Assembly: GCA_963854835.1 (NCBI GenBank)
Contig: OY978525.1
Location: 1,383,501-1,447,500 of the forward strand
Direction of reading: 5' to 3'
Source of the DNA: Megamerina dolium
Lineage: Eukaryota; Arthropoda; Insecta; Diptera; Megamerinidae
Length of the DNA: 64,000 nucleotides
The notes under the pieces were generated by a model. That model was not told the DNA's origin and ran no database searches. It worked only from the letters and a program-made list of their open reading frames with translations. Made by a program: the position numbers and the translations under genes. Below are positions 1 to 11,748 of this stretch, one piece after another (positions within the stretch are counted from its first letter, which is position 1; every line of letters begins with the position of its first letter).

Positions 1-54
1 AATCATCTGTATGTGTATATGCGGAGGTAAAATTTTGTAGAGGTGCAGGTTTCA

Positions 55-300
55 ACCATTTTCGATTATGTTTATTAGTGAATATACATACACGTAAGAA
101 TTGCATTTTAGCTTGTTACATTTATATTTTCGGGCACAAGGTGTGAAAACACACATTCAGTAAAATACTTTTGTATGTGAGGTAGGCGTGGTTTTCATCC
201 AATTTCAGCCCTTTTCTAATATATACATTCTATGATTATAAATATTATCTACACATATCAAGTTTTAATTCAATAACTTTATATTTACGAGCGCATAGGA
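55..300 (+). repeat. Family A dispersed repeat, copy 1
   Basis: The landmarks are a TATATTTTCGGGCACAAG segment, then a GTGAAAAC segment, then ACTTTTGTATGTGAGGTAGG and GTGGTTTTCATCC, ending in a TCAATAACTTTATATTTACG segment. The same landmarks in the same order recur near 9820, 18960, 20060 and 26225. I do not recognise the family, and no coding capacity or terminal structure is visible. Confidence 0.55.
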
Positions 301-600
301 TGAATACACACATACCCTGTATTTGTACCCTGTATTTGTACATTTTCGACATTTTTCTAAATTAAACGAATTCCAAGTAAAACTTTCAGTTGTACTTACA
401 ATTATGTCACTTGCTGTATACATGTGTATATACATTTGTATATATACATACCTTCGTACTCACATGATTGATACCAAACACGTGCAGGTACATGAATATA
501 TTGAAAGTGAATTTGAGTGCGTTCGTCAGTCATCTCTTCTACGATATAGCACTTAGTGGGTAGATTGCATATTAACCAATTCGACCAATAATTTCAAGTG

Positions 601-618
601 TTGTTGTTGTTGTTGTTG
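601..618. repeat. (TTG)n microsatellite
   Basis: Six TTG units followed by interrupted GTTG repeats. It is typical of the CAA/TTG runs scattered through fly introns and has no coding context. Confidence 0.8.
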
Positions 619-2129
619 ATGTTGGTGCTGATAGTGGTTGCTTCAAGTGGTGCGGCACAGCTCATGTAGTCACACAGAGAATGATGAATTGTCTATTGTC
701 ATTTATTGTTTTTGTTTTGTTTTCGATATTGCTGAGTGCACAGTGTATATGTGTGTGTGTGTATGCGAGTAGATGTTGTATGTAATTGTTTGTGCATATT
801 TTTGTATTGAACCTGCATGTGAACTAAATGAACTTTAAAAAAAAGAATGGTAAATAAAAAATTGCTTCCAAAAAAGCGACTAACGAATGATAGAACAAAA
901 GAAAAATGAAATAGAAACAACAACAAAAAATCGAAAAATTATCAAATTTAAAATATACTCGTATACAGTAAATTAATTCGTGCTTGATACCAAACCCCCG
1001 CTTTGTTTAGGTAGCTACAAAACGGTGAGCTAACAAACTATGACCGCATAGGTGCGTATTGCATGGTATTCTGCTGCAAGAGTAATCAAATTTAGTCCAT
1101 TTGATATTGATATTTGTTGTGTTTATGCAGAACAAGAAGCCAACATAAACCTGTTTGCGGTGTCTTCTTTACGTTGTTTTTGTTTTTGGTTTTTTTTTTT
1201 TGGATTAATTAATGTAATATTTTTTTTTTCTCGAATATACTTGTATGTAGGAAAAGAATTAGAGGTAAGCGGAACTCCGCAGTAGAGACAGTGGCAATTG
1301 TATGCGGGCAGCAAGTCAAGCTATGAGTCTATTTGGGTTAGATGCGTTCATGGCATTGAATGATTGCCACCATGACGTTCGGTTTGTTTATATTTTAATA
1401 TAGAATTGATTTACCGTAGCTCTTTTTCTATGTAATTATTGTTGATGTCGATGGTCAATGGTTGAGTGCGTCAGCGATGAGGAAACTGAATTTCTCATCG
1501 GTTACTGTGCTGGTTGTTGAACTGCTATCAAGGTGAATCTGTTCTTTTTTTAGAATACATTTCAAAATTCGATAGCATTTGGGTCCTTTTGTAATTTGGA
1601 TACCAATTGAAGCGAATTTTTAGTGTGCTTTATATTGAACTGTCTCCTCATAGTATACGAGTGGACCAGTCTAAGTAAATTGAATTTTGTACTTCCTTTG
1701 TGGATGTTAAATCTGGCTGGATCTGGATATTGTTGTCGTATATACAAAGTCAAAATCAATAACATCACAACCTCAATTGTGTAAACATCAATTGAGCCAT
1801 TGGCTATACGAGTACATATAGCCTTGGCTTAAATGCTTTTGTGTTTGGTCAGCAAAACAATGATAAAAATACTCGTATTAAGTTAAGTAAATTTAATTTG
1901 TTCGATTAAAATTGAACACTCTTCAAGCAGAAGACTAATTGCTAACAGTAGAATGCTATGGTTAAAATTTCAAATTGACAAAATGTGAATGTAAGATAAA
2001 ATGAAAACTCAAGAATTTTATTAAAATTCTTAGCCTTCATAATATTGTATGTACGTGTGTATATGAATGTGTGGGTGAATGGAACAAAAGGGATTCGCAT
2101 TCACATTATTATTGAAATTTTGAAATTTC

Positions 2130-2167
2130 TCCCTCTCTGTCTCTCTGTCTCTCTCTCTCTCTCTCTC
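2130..2167. repeat. (TC)n low-complexity tract
   Basis: Near-continuous CT repeats interrupted by single G residues. GA/CT tracts of this type can bind GAGA-type factors in flies, but nothing adjacent supports a regulatory role. Confidence 0.75.
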
Positions 2168-2827
2168 ACCATAATGATACATACTTACTCGTATTTTTGC
2201 GACATTTGCTAGGCCGCTGGTGCCGGGTAAATCCAGCTACATTGAGATTCCCAATCAATTTCATTCAGAGTGGATTAATATGAGTATGTACTATGTGTAT
2301 GCTTCGTTAACAATTCATCCATAGTATGGCTTTCCGATACGCATTGTCTTTAAAAATTGACAGAAAATTAGCTTTATCGAAACTCATTCAACTATTGATG
2401 TATACATTTATTTATACATACATATATATGTACTTTATGTATGTTATGATAGGCAAGCGAGTCAGCAAAATATTACCACTCCAATGGAGATGATATGACA
2501 ATGTGTGAGGCGGTGAATCGATGCGTAGATATGAAACAGAATTTAATTTGATTGGACCTTTTTTGTTTTCTGTTCGACAAATTACATATTCTCCCATATA
2601 CAATATGACGATATGATATTTATCGATGGTGAAAAATATTGCGGAAGTCTTTTCAACTTAAGCACACATATATGGCCCTCTCGTCTTTAATGTATTGGCA
2701 TTCGGTGAATCTCCACTCCAGAGACATAAAACCAAAGTGACTTGAATAATATTCATATTTCATATTTAATATGGCTAATAGTTAAGATAGAGACATTAAG
2801 GCAAAGGGAGAAATGCACACACAGACA

Positions 2828-2870
2828 CAGAGATAGAGAGAGTGAGAGAGAGAGAAAAAGAGATATAGAG
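2828..2870. repeat. GA-rich tract
   Basis: Imperfect GA/GAGAA repeat about 40 bp long. It encodes a spurious charged reading frame on the plus strand that should not be taken as a gene. Confidence 0.65.
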
Positions 2871-3190
2871 AAACATAGACAAATTCTGCTGTTCAGCAAA
2901 ATCTTTATACGACTTCAAAAATTAAAAAATCTTCACCACTAAAATAGAAAAAAAAAAAGAAAGAAACAGAATGGCATTGAGGTATTTAGTTTCTTAAAAT
3001 TATTCTAAAATAGTGCAAGCTTCCACTAACCGCGACGTAGACGACCTCCTTTGTAAAATGTACCAAAAATGTAGGCAGTAACATTTTGTAAGCTGATGCA
3101 GCAATTTCCATTGCTAATGCTGCTGTCTATTTCATATTTATGTACGCATATTTTCACAATTTTGAAATACATACAAACATATACGATATA

Positions 3191-3542
3191 CTAAGGTGGG
3201 TTAAATTTTTAACGAGCTGCCTAAGCTTAGCGAAAAATACAAGATTTCGATAATTTCAAGTATTTTTTTAGAAAACACAAAAACAAATATGGTCCAAACC
3301 TACCTTTTCCAGAAGGATTTTTTTTGCAACAAGTGTCGAATAGTAAATCTTGAGAAAAAGCAAGGAAAAGGGGCTCATTAATTTTTTCTCAGCAACATTT
3401 ACTTCAAGCATATCCACCTTATTTGTCCGTTTATTAAAGGAAATTTCCTACAAAATTATTGTTTTCACAATGATCATAATGCTGAAGAGCTAAAAAGTAG
3501 CAGATTGTCAAAATTTGGCTCCATACGATTTGACCTCCCTTA
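3191..3542. mobile_element. Putative short inverted-repeat element (MITE-like), copy 1
   Basis: The left end reads TAAGGTGGGTTAAAT. The reverse complement of the right end reads TAAGGGAGGTCAAAT, 12 of 15 bases identical. The interior of about 350 bp is non-coding. Similar ends bracket 22784-23244 and 34749-35662. The terminal match is imperfect and no clear target duplication was found, so the element class is unassigned. Confidence 0.35.
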
Positions 3543-3632
3543 ATATATAGGTAGGTGTACTATTTCAACGTGTTGAATGTCTCACCAGTCTATACATACA
3601 ATTTCATTTTCATATTCGTACGGTAGGTCGAC

Positions 3633-3898
3633 GTGGATACCGTATCTCAGTGCTTAGTGCGTTGCCCTTCTGATCTGTCGGTCGTGGTTTCAATCCACGA
3701 GTGAAGCACAGCTTTCATATTGGAGGATTTTTCTTTCGCCATGAAAAAGCTTATAAAAGAGCTTTGTGACGAAGCTTAGGAAAAGAGATGTCACAAGGGT
3801 TCTGATGTTCGGAATCGGCTAATAGTACTGGTACTGGAAGAGAACTCAACCAAAGGGCTCTTTGGGGTCTATAAGTGTCACATATTTTTTATTTTTTA
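3633..3898 (+). mobile_element. tRNA-headed SINE, copy 1 (internally deleted)
   Basis: The head carries a tRNA-like A box region (CGTATCTCAGTGCTTAGTGC) and a degraded B box (GGTTTCAATCCAC). The body shares AAAAGAGCTTTGTGACGAAG, GTCACAAGGGTTCTG and ATCGGCTAATA with the other copies. The GGTACCCACCTG block present in the copies at 23344 and 40660 is missing, so this copy has an internal deletion. It ends in an AT-rich tail. No protein is encoded; such elements move using a LINE reverse transcriptase. Confidence 0.8.
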
Positions 3899-6098
3899 CG
3901 GTAGGTCCATGATTCCGGCCACTTAAAATAGAAAATAAAAACAGATGAAAAAATGCTGAAGTTATTCCAAATTCATAAATACATCATTCAAATTAGATTT
4001 TGCTAGATAAAATTGAAATTGTTAAATTTAAGAAAATGGGAAAATGAAATACACAAATGTCCAATGATTATTATATAAATTCGAAAGAAAATTTTTCCCA
4101 ATTTATAAGTATTTTCATTATATTAATTTTATGACCCACACATCGAAACAATATCATCACTGTATGTGGTATTGCCATACGTGATGGTAGAGATATTACT
4201 ACATCTGCATAGAAATGGACGGCATTTAGCATTTTTACGCACTCTTACGGGTAATTGTTCAAAAGTGTGAGAGGGGTGGGAAACATCCTCATGTTTTTAT
4301 GCTGATATGATGAAGTGGAAAATACGATATATGTATGATAGAAAGCAGCGAGAGTAACATATTATTTATGAACACTATGAAAATTATGTTCAAAACAAAA
4401 ATTAAAGAAGCAACATAAAATAAAAATAATAGATAAAATAATAATAGCTCATATATATCGACTAGAGTATATACAGCATATAAGTACCTAGTAGGTACTT
4501 TCACTAATAAAAAATAAAAATAAAAAAACACCTCAAGTATGCTCTTAATTGGGATATTTTGTTTTAAGTGTTGTCATAAAAATTCTATAGAATCTATAAT
4601 ATTAAAGACTCTACAAGAAGCTTTATTTGAATTACGAATTTATTTATTGCATATTTAAAAAAATTGCTAAAGAAATAACTTTTTCATACGAAATGTGAAA
4701 TTCTGTTTTGCCTACTGGCCCTTGCATACAAAAAACTTAGAACGAGAAACAATTTTTTAATTTATTACATAGAATGGTAACAGTAATGGTGCGTCAACGT
4801 GAACAATTTTTGCTCGAGCTATGCAAATTTTATAGGTTATTGGCGGTGATGAGGAGCATGGAGAGATAGATACAGTTGCAAAAGGTCGTCGCCACAGTAC
4901 AGGCATACTAGTATTGAACTTTAATTTTTGCTTTCCACCTCAGGGGGAAAACCTCAATGCCGGCACGTACATATACATATGTATCGTATATACAAATGTA
5001 TGTGTATGCACCACTCTGTCTGCTGCGGTAACAACCATTTTATGGGGGTGCTGAGTTTGAAGAGTAATAAACAAAATAAACTGCTGCTGTTGTTGCTGCT
5101 GCTAATACTGCTGCTGTGTATAAAAATAGTTAGAGGACCAACTCGTGGTTTGTTGCCTATCTGGTGCATTGTCGCATGCAGCGATTGCACTTGTGCAGTA
5201 AAATGCCTCTTCGTGGTAGTATTTCAAATGTGTTCACTTGTGTGTATTGCTCGCATTAAATTGTGGCCTGGCAATGGAGTCCTTCGAATTGTTTTAAACA
5301 TTAAACATATGTATTTTACGTAATCAGTGTATTTCTATATATTTTATGATTGTCAGCGTTGACCAAATCGATTTTATATTAAATATTAATGCCACGCCCA
5401 CACATTTAATCCCTTCAATAGCACGTACCCTTTAATAGTACACATATTCTGACAATTTTCATACTAAATTTCATTATTCTGCCTGAGCGTAGCTCGTACG
5501 AACAAATGAACAAATGAGTACCTAGAATATGAAGTAAATTCGTTTTTTTTACAATTCATTTTACACATCTTGCCAGAAGCCTTGAATGCCTGTGGTTTCA
5601 ATTGAAAACAATTGAAAATTAATTAGTCTGGTTTTTTTTTTTTTTTGCTTTTACTACATGGATTTAAAACCAACTACGTGAGGTACGAGCATGTCAACAG
5701 AATTGATGAAGAAAAAAGAAGATTGTTTTCATGCCAAAAGCTATGAAGATGAATAAAGAATATGAGAAGAGGTAGGATTCCATATACATATATTGTGAAA
5801 TAATCGTATACAATCCTTTTTCTCCACAGTTCTTCTTATCATCACTCCATCGTCATAATAATTATTTCAACTGGAATAATAAGAATAATAAAATATATTA
5901 TTGCTATTATTTCAGTATAATATTCTATATAGATGGTTCTGGCTTTTCTCCATCAAAACTGAAAATTAAATTTGGCAAATCACAGGGAAATCAAAATCTA
6001 TTTCATGCTCATGCCAAATATGATATATCTAGAACTCTTTCTGTACGATAAATGAAACCAGTGTGAGTTTTACGCGGCCAGGTCTTATTTCGTCATTC

Positions 6099-6123
6099 AA
6101 AAAAAAAAAAAAAAAAAAAAAAA
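6099..6123. repeat. Poly(A) tract
   Basis: About 25 consecutive A residues. A mariner right-end fragment follows within 50 bp, but the tract is not demonstrably part of it. Confidence 0.7.
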
Positions 6124-6169
6124 TCTGAAAGTTGAAATTTTGATCAAACTCACACAGAGTCACCACTAA

Positions 6170-6279
6170 AAGGAACTTTCGATGGCTTCAAAAAAAAAAA
6201 AAATACTAAACAACATGGCGCCTTAAAACTATATGTAACCATCTATATGTCAGGTCGGGTAGTTCTGAGACCACCCACG
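6170..6279 (-). mobile_element. Terminal fragment of the same mariner family as 8771-9747
   Basis: The stretch from CTTTCGATGGC through AATACTAAACAACATGGCGC to CAGGTCGGGTAGTTCTG closely matches the right end of the element at 8771-9747. It is followed by TA at 6280-6281, as expected for mariner. The transposase part and a clear left terminus were not found, so this is a solo end or a heavily deleted copy. Confidence 0.75.
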
Positions 6280-6815
6280 TATGCCTATCTAAATTTCTTT
6301 AGCTTGTTGCCTGTCTGTCTACCTGTTCAGTTCATTGTATTTCATATTACAGAAAGGCTTGAAAAAATATGAAAATCATATACACATTTGCATGTATGTA
6401 TATGAATGTTTGTAAATATATGTATACTTGTACAATACCTCAATAACATACATAGTGATGTGCACATGGCTGTGTTTACACATACATATACGATACATAG
6501 GCAATTGTGTATATTTCGAAAACCCCCAAAAGCCTTAATTACTCGGAATATTTCAGGAGTACTGTAGCGAAACAACTTTATAATAAGCATTAATAAACAA
6601 AACAACAACAACAATAACAACAACATCGACAGCAACTTGAAACATGAAATTATGAAAACTATCGTACGCGCATACAAGCATAACAAAAACAGAATCAGCA
6701 AAACAACAAACACAATACACATCGACAACATAACAATACGCAGACATTCTTGTCAAAGTACAATTTGTTCATACACAAACATATATATCGTACTCGTACC
6801 TATCGTACGTACCTA

Positions 6816-6834
6816 TACACACACACACACACAC
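6816..6834. repeat. (AC)n microsatellite
   Basis: A run of about nine AC units in non-coding DNA, flanked by further TACG-rich simple sequence. Confidence 0.7.
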
Positions 6835-7274
6835 AGTCATATTAGTAGGTACATTCCATATTACACAACATACTTACTTGTAGCCAGCCTTTTACGAAAT
6901 ATGAACAAGAAAGAAACAAAACCAAAAACAACACAAAAAAAAAAAGTAAAACCAATGGTTAGGGTATCCAGGCAGCATACATCACCTACACCAACACCCA
7001 CTCCCACACCCAATTACACATCCATACCACCTCGCACATATACACATGAATATTTTTGCATGTTTGAGAGTTCATATGATAGCTTGTTATACGTAGTATA
7101 AATGTATGAATGTGTCCTGCGGCTGTTTCTCCAATTTTTTGTTTTTGCTATTTGTTTTTGTTATGTTATGCTGTGTAGACCAACGGTAACAACAGCAACA
7201 ACACGTGTGTGTATGTGTGCATTGCAATGTCGATGCGACGAGAGTGTAAAGCCCTACAATAATAACAACGTGCA

Positions 7275-7299
7275 GCAACAACAACAACAACAACAACAA
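7275..7299. repeat. (CAA)n microsatellite
   Basis: About eight CAA units, continuing imperfectly to about 7322. It gives a spurious poly-Gln frame on one strand and poly-Leu on the other. Confidence 0.8.
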
Positions 7300-7640
7300 T
7301 AGCAACAACAACGTCAACAACATCTCCCATTCAGGCATGTACGTATTCGCAAAGAGCATCATGAATTTAAGTGATTTCGTCTGCTGTTGTTGTTGTTCGG
7401 TTCTGTTCGGTTCGGTTCTGTTCTTGGTTACTTATTTACTTAGCGGGATGGTTCGTTGTTTGGTTGGTTGGTTGGCTGGCTAGTAGCTAACAGGTGCATG
7501 TTGCACCACAGTAGTGGTAGCTGTGGCAGCTCTTGATTATGTTCTACGTACTTTATAAAATTTCTTAACCTTAAAATGAAAAGTGCTTCACTCGCGCGCT
7601 TTTACCACATCATAATAAGCATCATTATCATGAACTCCAG

Positions 7641-7680
<40 letters not shown>
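7641..7680. repeat. (ATC)n microsatellite
   Basis: Thirteen perfect CAT/ATC units. It generates artificial poly-Ile and poly-Met frames that are not genes. Confidence 0.85.
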
Positions 7681-8770
7681 GTCATCATTAATGGCAGTAG
7701 TGGCTGTAGCAATAGCAACAGCAAGAAATTATGCAATATGAATGTACTCGCAGGTACTAACATCACTCTCCATTTGGGTTGTGTTATCCTTTCCATTGTT
7801 ATTGTTACTGTGTGTTTTGTTATGGCAGTCGCACCTTGATGCTGCGTCACTACTTTCTCGGAGGTTATTGTTTTGTAATTGTGAATGTTTTGTATAAAGA
7901 CGTATGCCTGTGTGTGTGTTTCAGTGTATTGCGTTGGTGTCGATATGGATGATTATTATGAAAAAGCTTCAACTGGTCGGTAAGTTAATGGTTTGTTATT
8001 TTATGAGGTGTTTTGTTGTATGTATGTATGTATGTACCAACACATATGTAAAAGTAACGCTGTAGCTGTTGAGTCACCTGTAAGTAGTTATAATAATAAA
8101 CAGTTTTTTTTTCATTTCTTTGTAATTATATTTCTGCCATCAGTCAGCATATTTAGCTTCTATAAAAATGGAATTATGTGATGATGATTGTTGATGGTGA
8201 ATAAAATAATTTAGCTTACATAGAACAGATGAGAACAGTCCATCCAAACTGAAATCTGGCAATGAAAATTAAGTGGCATCTAAAAATGTTTTAATTAGTT
8301 GCCGCAGCAAAATTTCCAACATTTCGTTGTGCAACACTGAAAATTTACTTCAAGTATTAGTAGAAAGGAGCAGTTAATGAGATGTCGCAATAAATTCATT
8401 TATACAAAGAATTAGCATTTTCATTAGATCTGTGTGCTACAATGGAGGAAACGTAATAAAGAAAAAATGTAATTTCTTCAATGATGGCTTAAGTTGGTTA
8501 TTGTGGGAAGATAACCTTAAAATTTCCCGATCAAATTTTTATTTTGATAAAATCATCTTGAGTGTAAAAAAAAAAGAATTTGCAAAGATATTGCTTGAAA
8601 TTCGTCATCGTACATTTTAACTGGAGATTTTTATAATACAAACAGAACCCCATAAATCCAAATTATTAAAAATAAAAAAAAAAATTGGAAGATATAATTT
8701 CGGTAATATCGAAGCTTAGGCAGATAGTCAGATATAATGTCGAAAATACATTACTTTTGTGCTGCAAGTA

Positions 8771-9747
8771 CGAAGGCGGTCCCAGATCTACCCGACCGAG
8801 AACATAACAAATTTGGGAAAATTGCTCTTCATTTCTCAACATAATCTGCTTTTAGCTCTATACACTTTTCTCAGCGATGTTCTATAGCTTCGACACCCTG
8901 TTTATAGTACGAACTGTCTAAGACATAAGTCATAAGATTTGAATTTGGTAATAGAAAATAATCCGAAAGAACTAAATCTGGCGAATAAGGTCCGTGCTGA
9001 AGCAATTCCAGCTTTAACTAATTGATTTTGGTCATCGCAATAGCTGATGTGTGAACTGGTGCATTGTCATGATGAAACAACACTTTCTTTTTCGCCAAAT
9101 GCGACATTTTTTTTTTTTTATTAATGTCATCACTTAAATGCTGCAACAAATTAGCATAATACTGCATTATGCATTATTACTGTTAAACATCGCCAAACAC
9201 TCTATAGAAACATCTTCACGACGTTGTTTTTATTCTATTGTGAGCAAACGCGGCACCCACCTTGCACACAGCTTTCTCATCTCCAAATTTTCGGTCCATA
9301 TACGATGTATAGCACTTTTTGAAATGCCTGTCATTTCATCTAGCTCACACACCTTCAGCTGCCGACCATCCAATACCATTTTGTGGATTTTCTTAACCGT
9401 TTCTGGCGTGGCCATCTCAATTGGTCGACCACTACGGTGTTCGTCTTGGCAGCTCGTACGACCTCGTTTAAACTCCCCTAGTTCGGCTTTAATATTCGTT
9501 GGACTGAGACCTTTCAAATGAAAGCATTGAATTTCATAGCGGTGACAAATTTTATCCATGTTTACAAATTCACTGAGGTCGTTAACTTTCGATGGCTCAA
9601 AAAAAAAAAATACTAAACAACGTGGCGCTTTGAAACTTAAAACATATGTTTTATAAGGTTTTCACCAGAGTAATTTTTTTCAACAACGGTCCCAGAACTA
9701 CTGCCGCCATCTATATGTCAGGTCGGGTAGTTCTGGGACAGTCCTCG
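8771..9747 (-). mobile_element. Mariner-family transposon, internally deleted, with terminal inverted repeats and TA duplication
   Basis: The left end (CGAAGGCGGTCCCAGATCTA and onward) and the reverse complement of the right end (CGAGGACTGTCCCAGAACTA and onward) match along about 27 bp. TA flanks both ends (8769-8770, 9748-9749). The 977-bp length is short of the usual 1.25-1.3 kb. Minus-strand coding remnants include an N-terminal DNA-binding part (9230-9559), a GRP linker and a segment ending RKLCARWVPRLLTIE. A decayed C-terminal part follows, with HHDNAPVHT and PYSPDLVLSDYF motifs spaced as in a D34D mariner. The first catalytic Asp region is missing. Internal deletions, frameshifts and an in-frame stop make it non-autonomous. 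The protein style is irritans-like, from memory of that subfamily. Confidence 0.88.
9230..9559 (-). pseudogene. Mariner transposase, N-terminal half (defective)
   Basis: About 109 codons starting MDKICHRYEIQ. The reading frame holds a paired-like helix-turn-helix segment (FHLKGLSPTNIKAEL), the linker RSGRP and a second helix-turn-helix (ISKSAIHRIWTENL) before WVPR. About 20 residues usual between the first helices and EFKRG are absent, which indicates an internal deletion. The frame runs out before any catalytic Asp. It lies inside the element with terminal repeats at 8771-9747. Confidence 0.8.
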
Positions 9748-9819
9748 TAGATGAATTTTTCATCCTATAGTGCCTAATTAATCTAAAGCAATCGAATGTG
9801 TCAAGCTACAGTCCTCTAC

Positions 9820-10045
9820 GGTTTTATTTTCGTGCCCAAAGTACAGCCGAGAGCATACTTTTGTATGAGAAGCATTCAATTACGCCTATTTTCGAACTTT
9901 TCTATTCACTAGCTAATCTAATGGTATGTGTAGCGTTTCAGCCTGATAACTTTATATTTACGTTCCCGAAATATGAAAACATAGATATGGAAGAATATGC
10001 TTATATGGGAGGTAGGCTTGGTTTTCTTCTGATTATGCCGTTATT
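9820..10045 (+). repeat. Family A dispersed repeat, copy 2 (about 1.5 units)
   Basis: Two CTTTTGTATGAGA / TATATGGGAGGTAGGC landmarks lie about 140 bp apart, with the AACTTTATATTTACG segment between them. This matches the order in the copies at 55, 20060 and 26225 and suggests the family is built from a tandem unit. Confidence 0.5.
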
Positions 10046-10884
10046 TTGTTAAATATCAATTTAATGGTAAGATCAGTTTTAAATAACAAGTTTTAGTGCG
10101 AGCGCCTTATATTTTCGGTTTCACTCTTTCACGAACACATTCGTTCATTTCTGAAATTAAATTAATTTATTAATTTTCAGCTCACTCGAACAGATAGATG
10201 AACAGACTGAGAATATATACAAGTAATTGGAAAGAGATTGTTATAGCTAATATTTATAAAATCTTAGGGATATTTTCATCCCATCTTGGTTGCAATTTTT
10301 GGTAAAGTGCTACTTCAACTAAGTGATACAAACATATTTCGTTTTATCAACTCAACAGCCAATAGGTTTATAATGTGACACAAAAATATCCTTCGCCCCT
10401 TACACACATACAAGCACACACACATACACAACTACACACAGAGACACAAAAAATAGATGTGTTTTTGTTGACCACATTGTGATGGGTATTTTATCAGATC
10501 AAACTAGGATTTTATCATTCTGACTACGACTTCTGACTTGCGAGTAAATAGCAAGTTTGTGTTTTTCGAAACCAAAAAATAGAATCCGTTTCCTTGTTAG
10601 TGATTTAAGTCATTACAAAGAAAATTGTCTAAGTTAAATATATGAAAGTAAAATATTACAATTCGTATTTGTGGAGCAATATGACAGATGAAACGTGACT
10701 GTTTATATGAAAGTGAAGAAATGATGATGTTGTGCAAAAACTCTCAACAATGATGCAATAAGTGCAACAGTAGAACTATTGTAATGCATGTACTATTAGA
10801 TGATATGAAATATATATAATACGAGTATATACATATATGGTATTGTTGCTGTTTTAAAGAAAATTTCTGAGCTGTGGCACATGG

Positions 10885-10915
10885 TGATGATGATAATGAT
10901 AATGATGATGATGAC
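10885..10915. repeat. (GAT)n imperfect microsatellite
   Basis: GAT/AAT units in non-coding DNA. No further signal is seen between about 10050 and 11700 beyond AT-rich simple sequence. Confidence 0.65.
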
Positions 10916-11748
10916 AAATGATTATAGTGGTGTTAGCTAGCTTTTCTTGTTTTCTCATTTTTCTCAGTGACATCGTAACACCAGTAACAAGAACTTTTCC
11001 CAACCACAAAAGTTCTTGACATTTTTTTAAAGTAATACATTTATATTATTCTCTTTTTCTGTGGCACCAAAAAAAAAAAAAAAAGAAAATCAACTTATCC
11101 AACGTATACACCTTGTTGCCATTGAATTTGGGTGTAAAATCTCTACATCCAAACGGGTACCACTAAAAAGAGTAACACAATAAGTGTGTGTGTTCTAATT
11201 AAGTACAACAATAAATATATGATTGCTCTCATTTATAAGAGGATTTGCTTGCATACACAACTATGTACAAATCAGGTAGCTCCTGCTATAATGAAGAAGA
11301 ATTAACAACATTTTTGTAAAGTGAACATTGGTCAGTGCTACGTTGAAATATATACATTTGTATGCAAGACTTTATGGAAATGATGAGATGATTCGCGTAG
11401 CAAAGTTTATTTTTATATCATATTAAATTAGTATAAGAATTTATAATTATTTTATCTTAATAGAATTAATTAGTACAATCTTATAATTAAGTATATTTAA
11501 TTTCCCTAGAATATTTATCAGAGAAATGAGGGTAATATATACATTTTACATTTCTTTTTTTTTGTGGTTAGGGACAAAATGCGATCTGACCGAATTCAGT
11601 GATGCCAAATTCGTATATAAATGTTTACCTTATCTACTGAACAGGACTTTTTATTATGTGTTTGACTGTGTAATCGTTTGGCATAAGTCGTTAATCCAAG
11701 GGTATTTGAACAATTTGTAAATAATTCCCAAACTTCGCTAAATAAAAA

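Noticed and set aside
4928..5323. 131-codon plus-strand frame with Cys-rich text
   Set aside because: No recognisable domain, a poly-Leu run from CTG repeats, and no splice or promoter context. Not called a gene.
6342..7101. 129-154-codon frames on both strands
   Set aside because: Built on CA and TAA/CAA simple repeats and mutually overlapping.
7087..7850. Frames with poly-Gln, poly-Leu, poly-Ile and poly-Met runs
   Set aside because: Produced by the CAA and ATC microsatellites read in different frames, with no conserved flanks.
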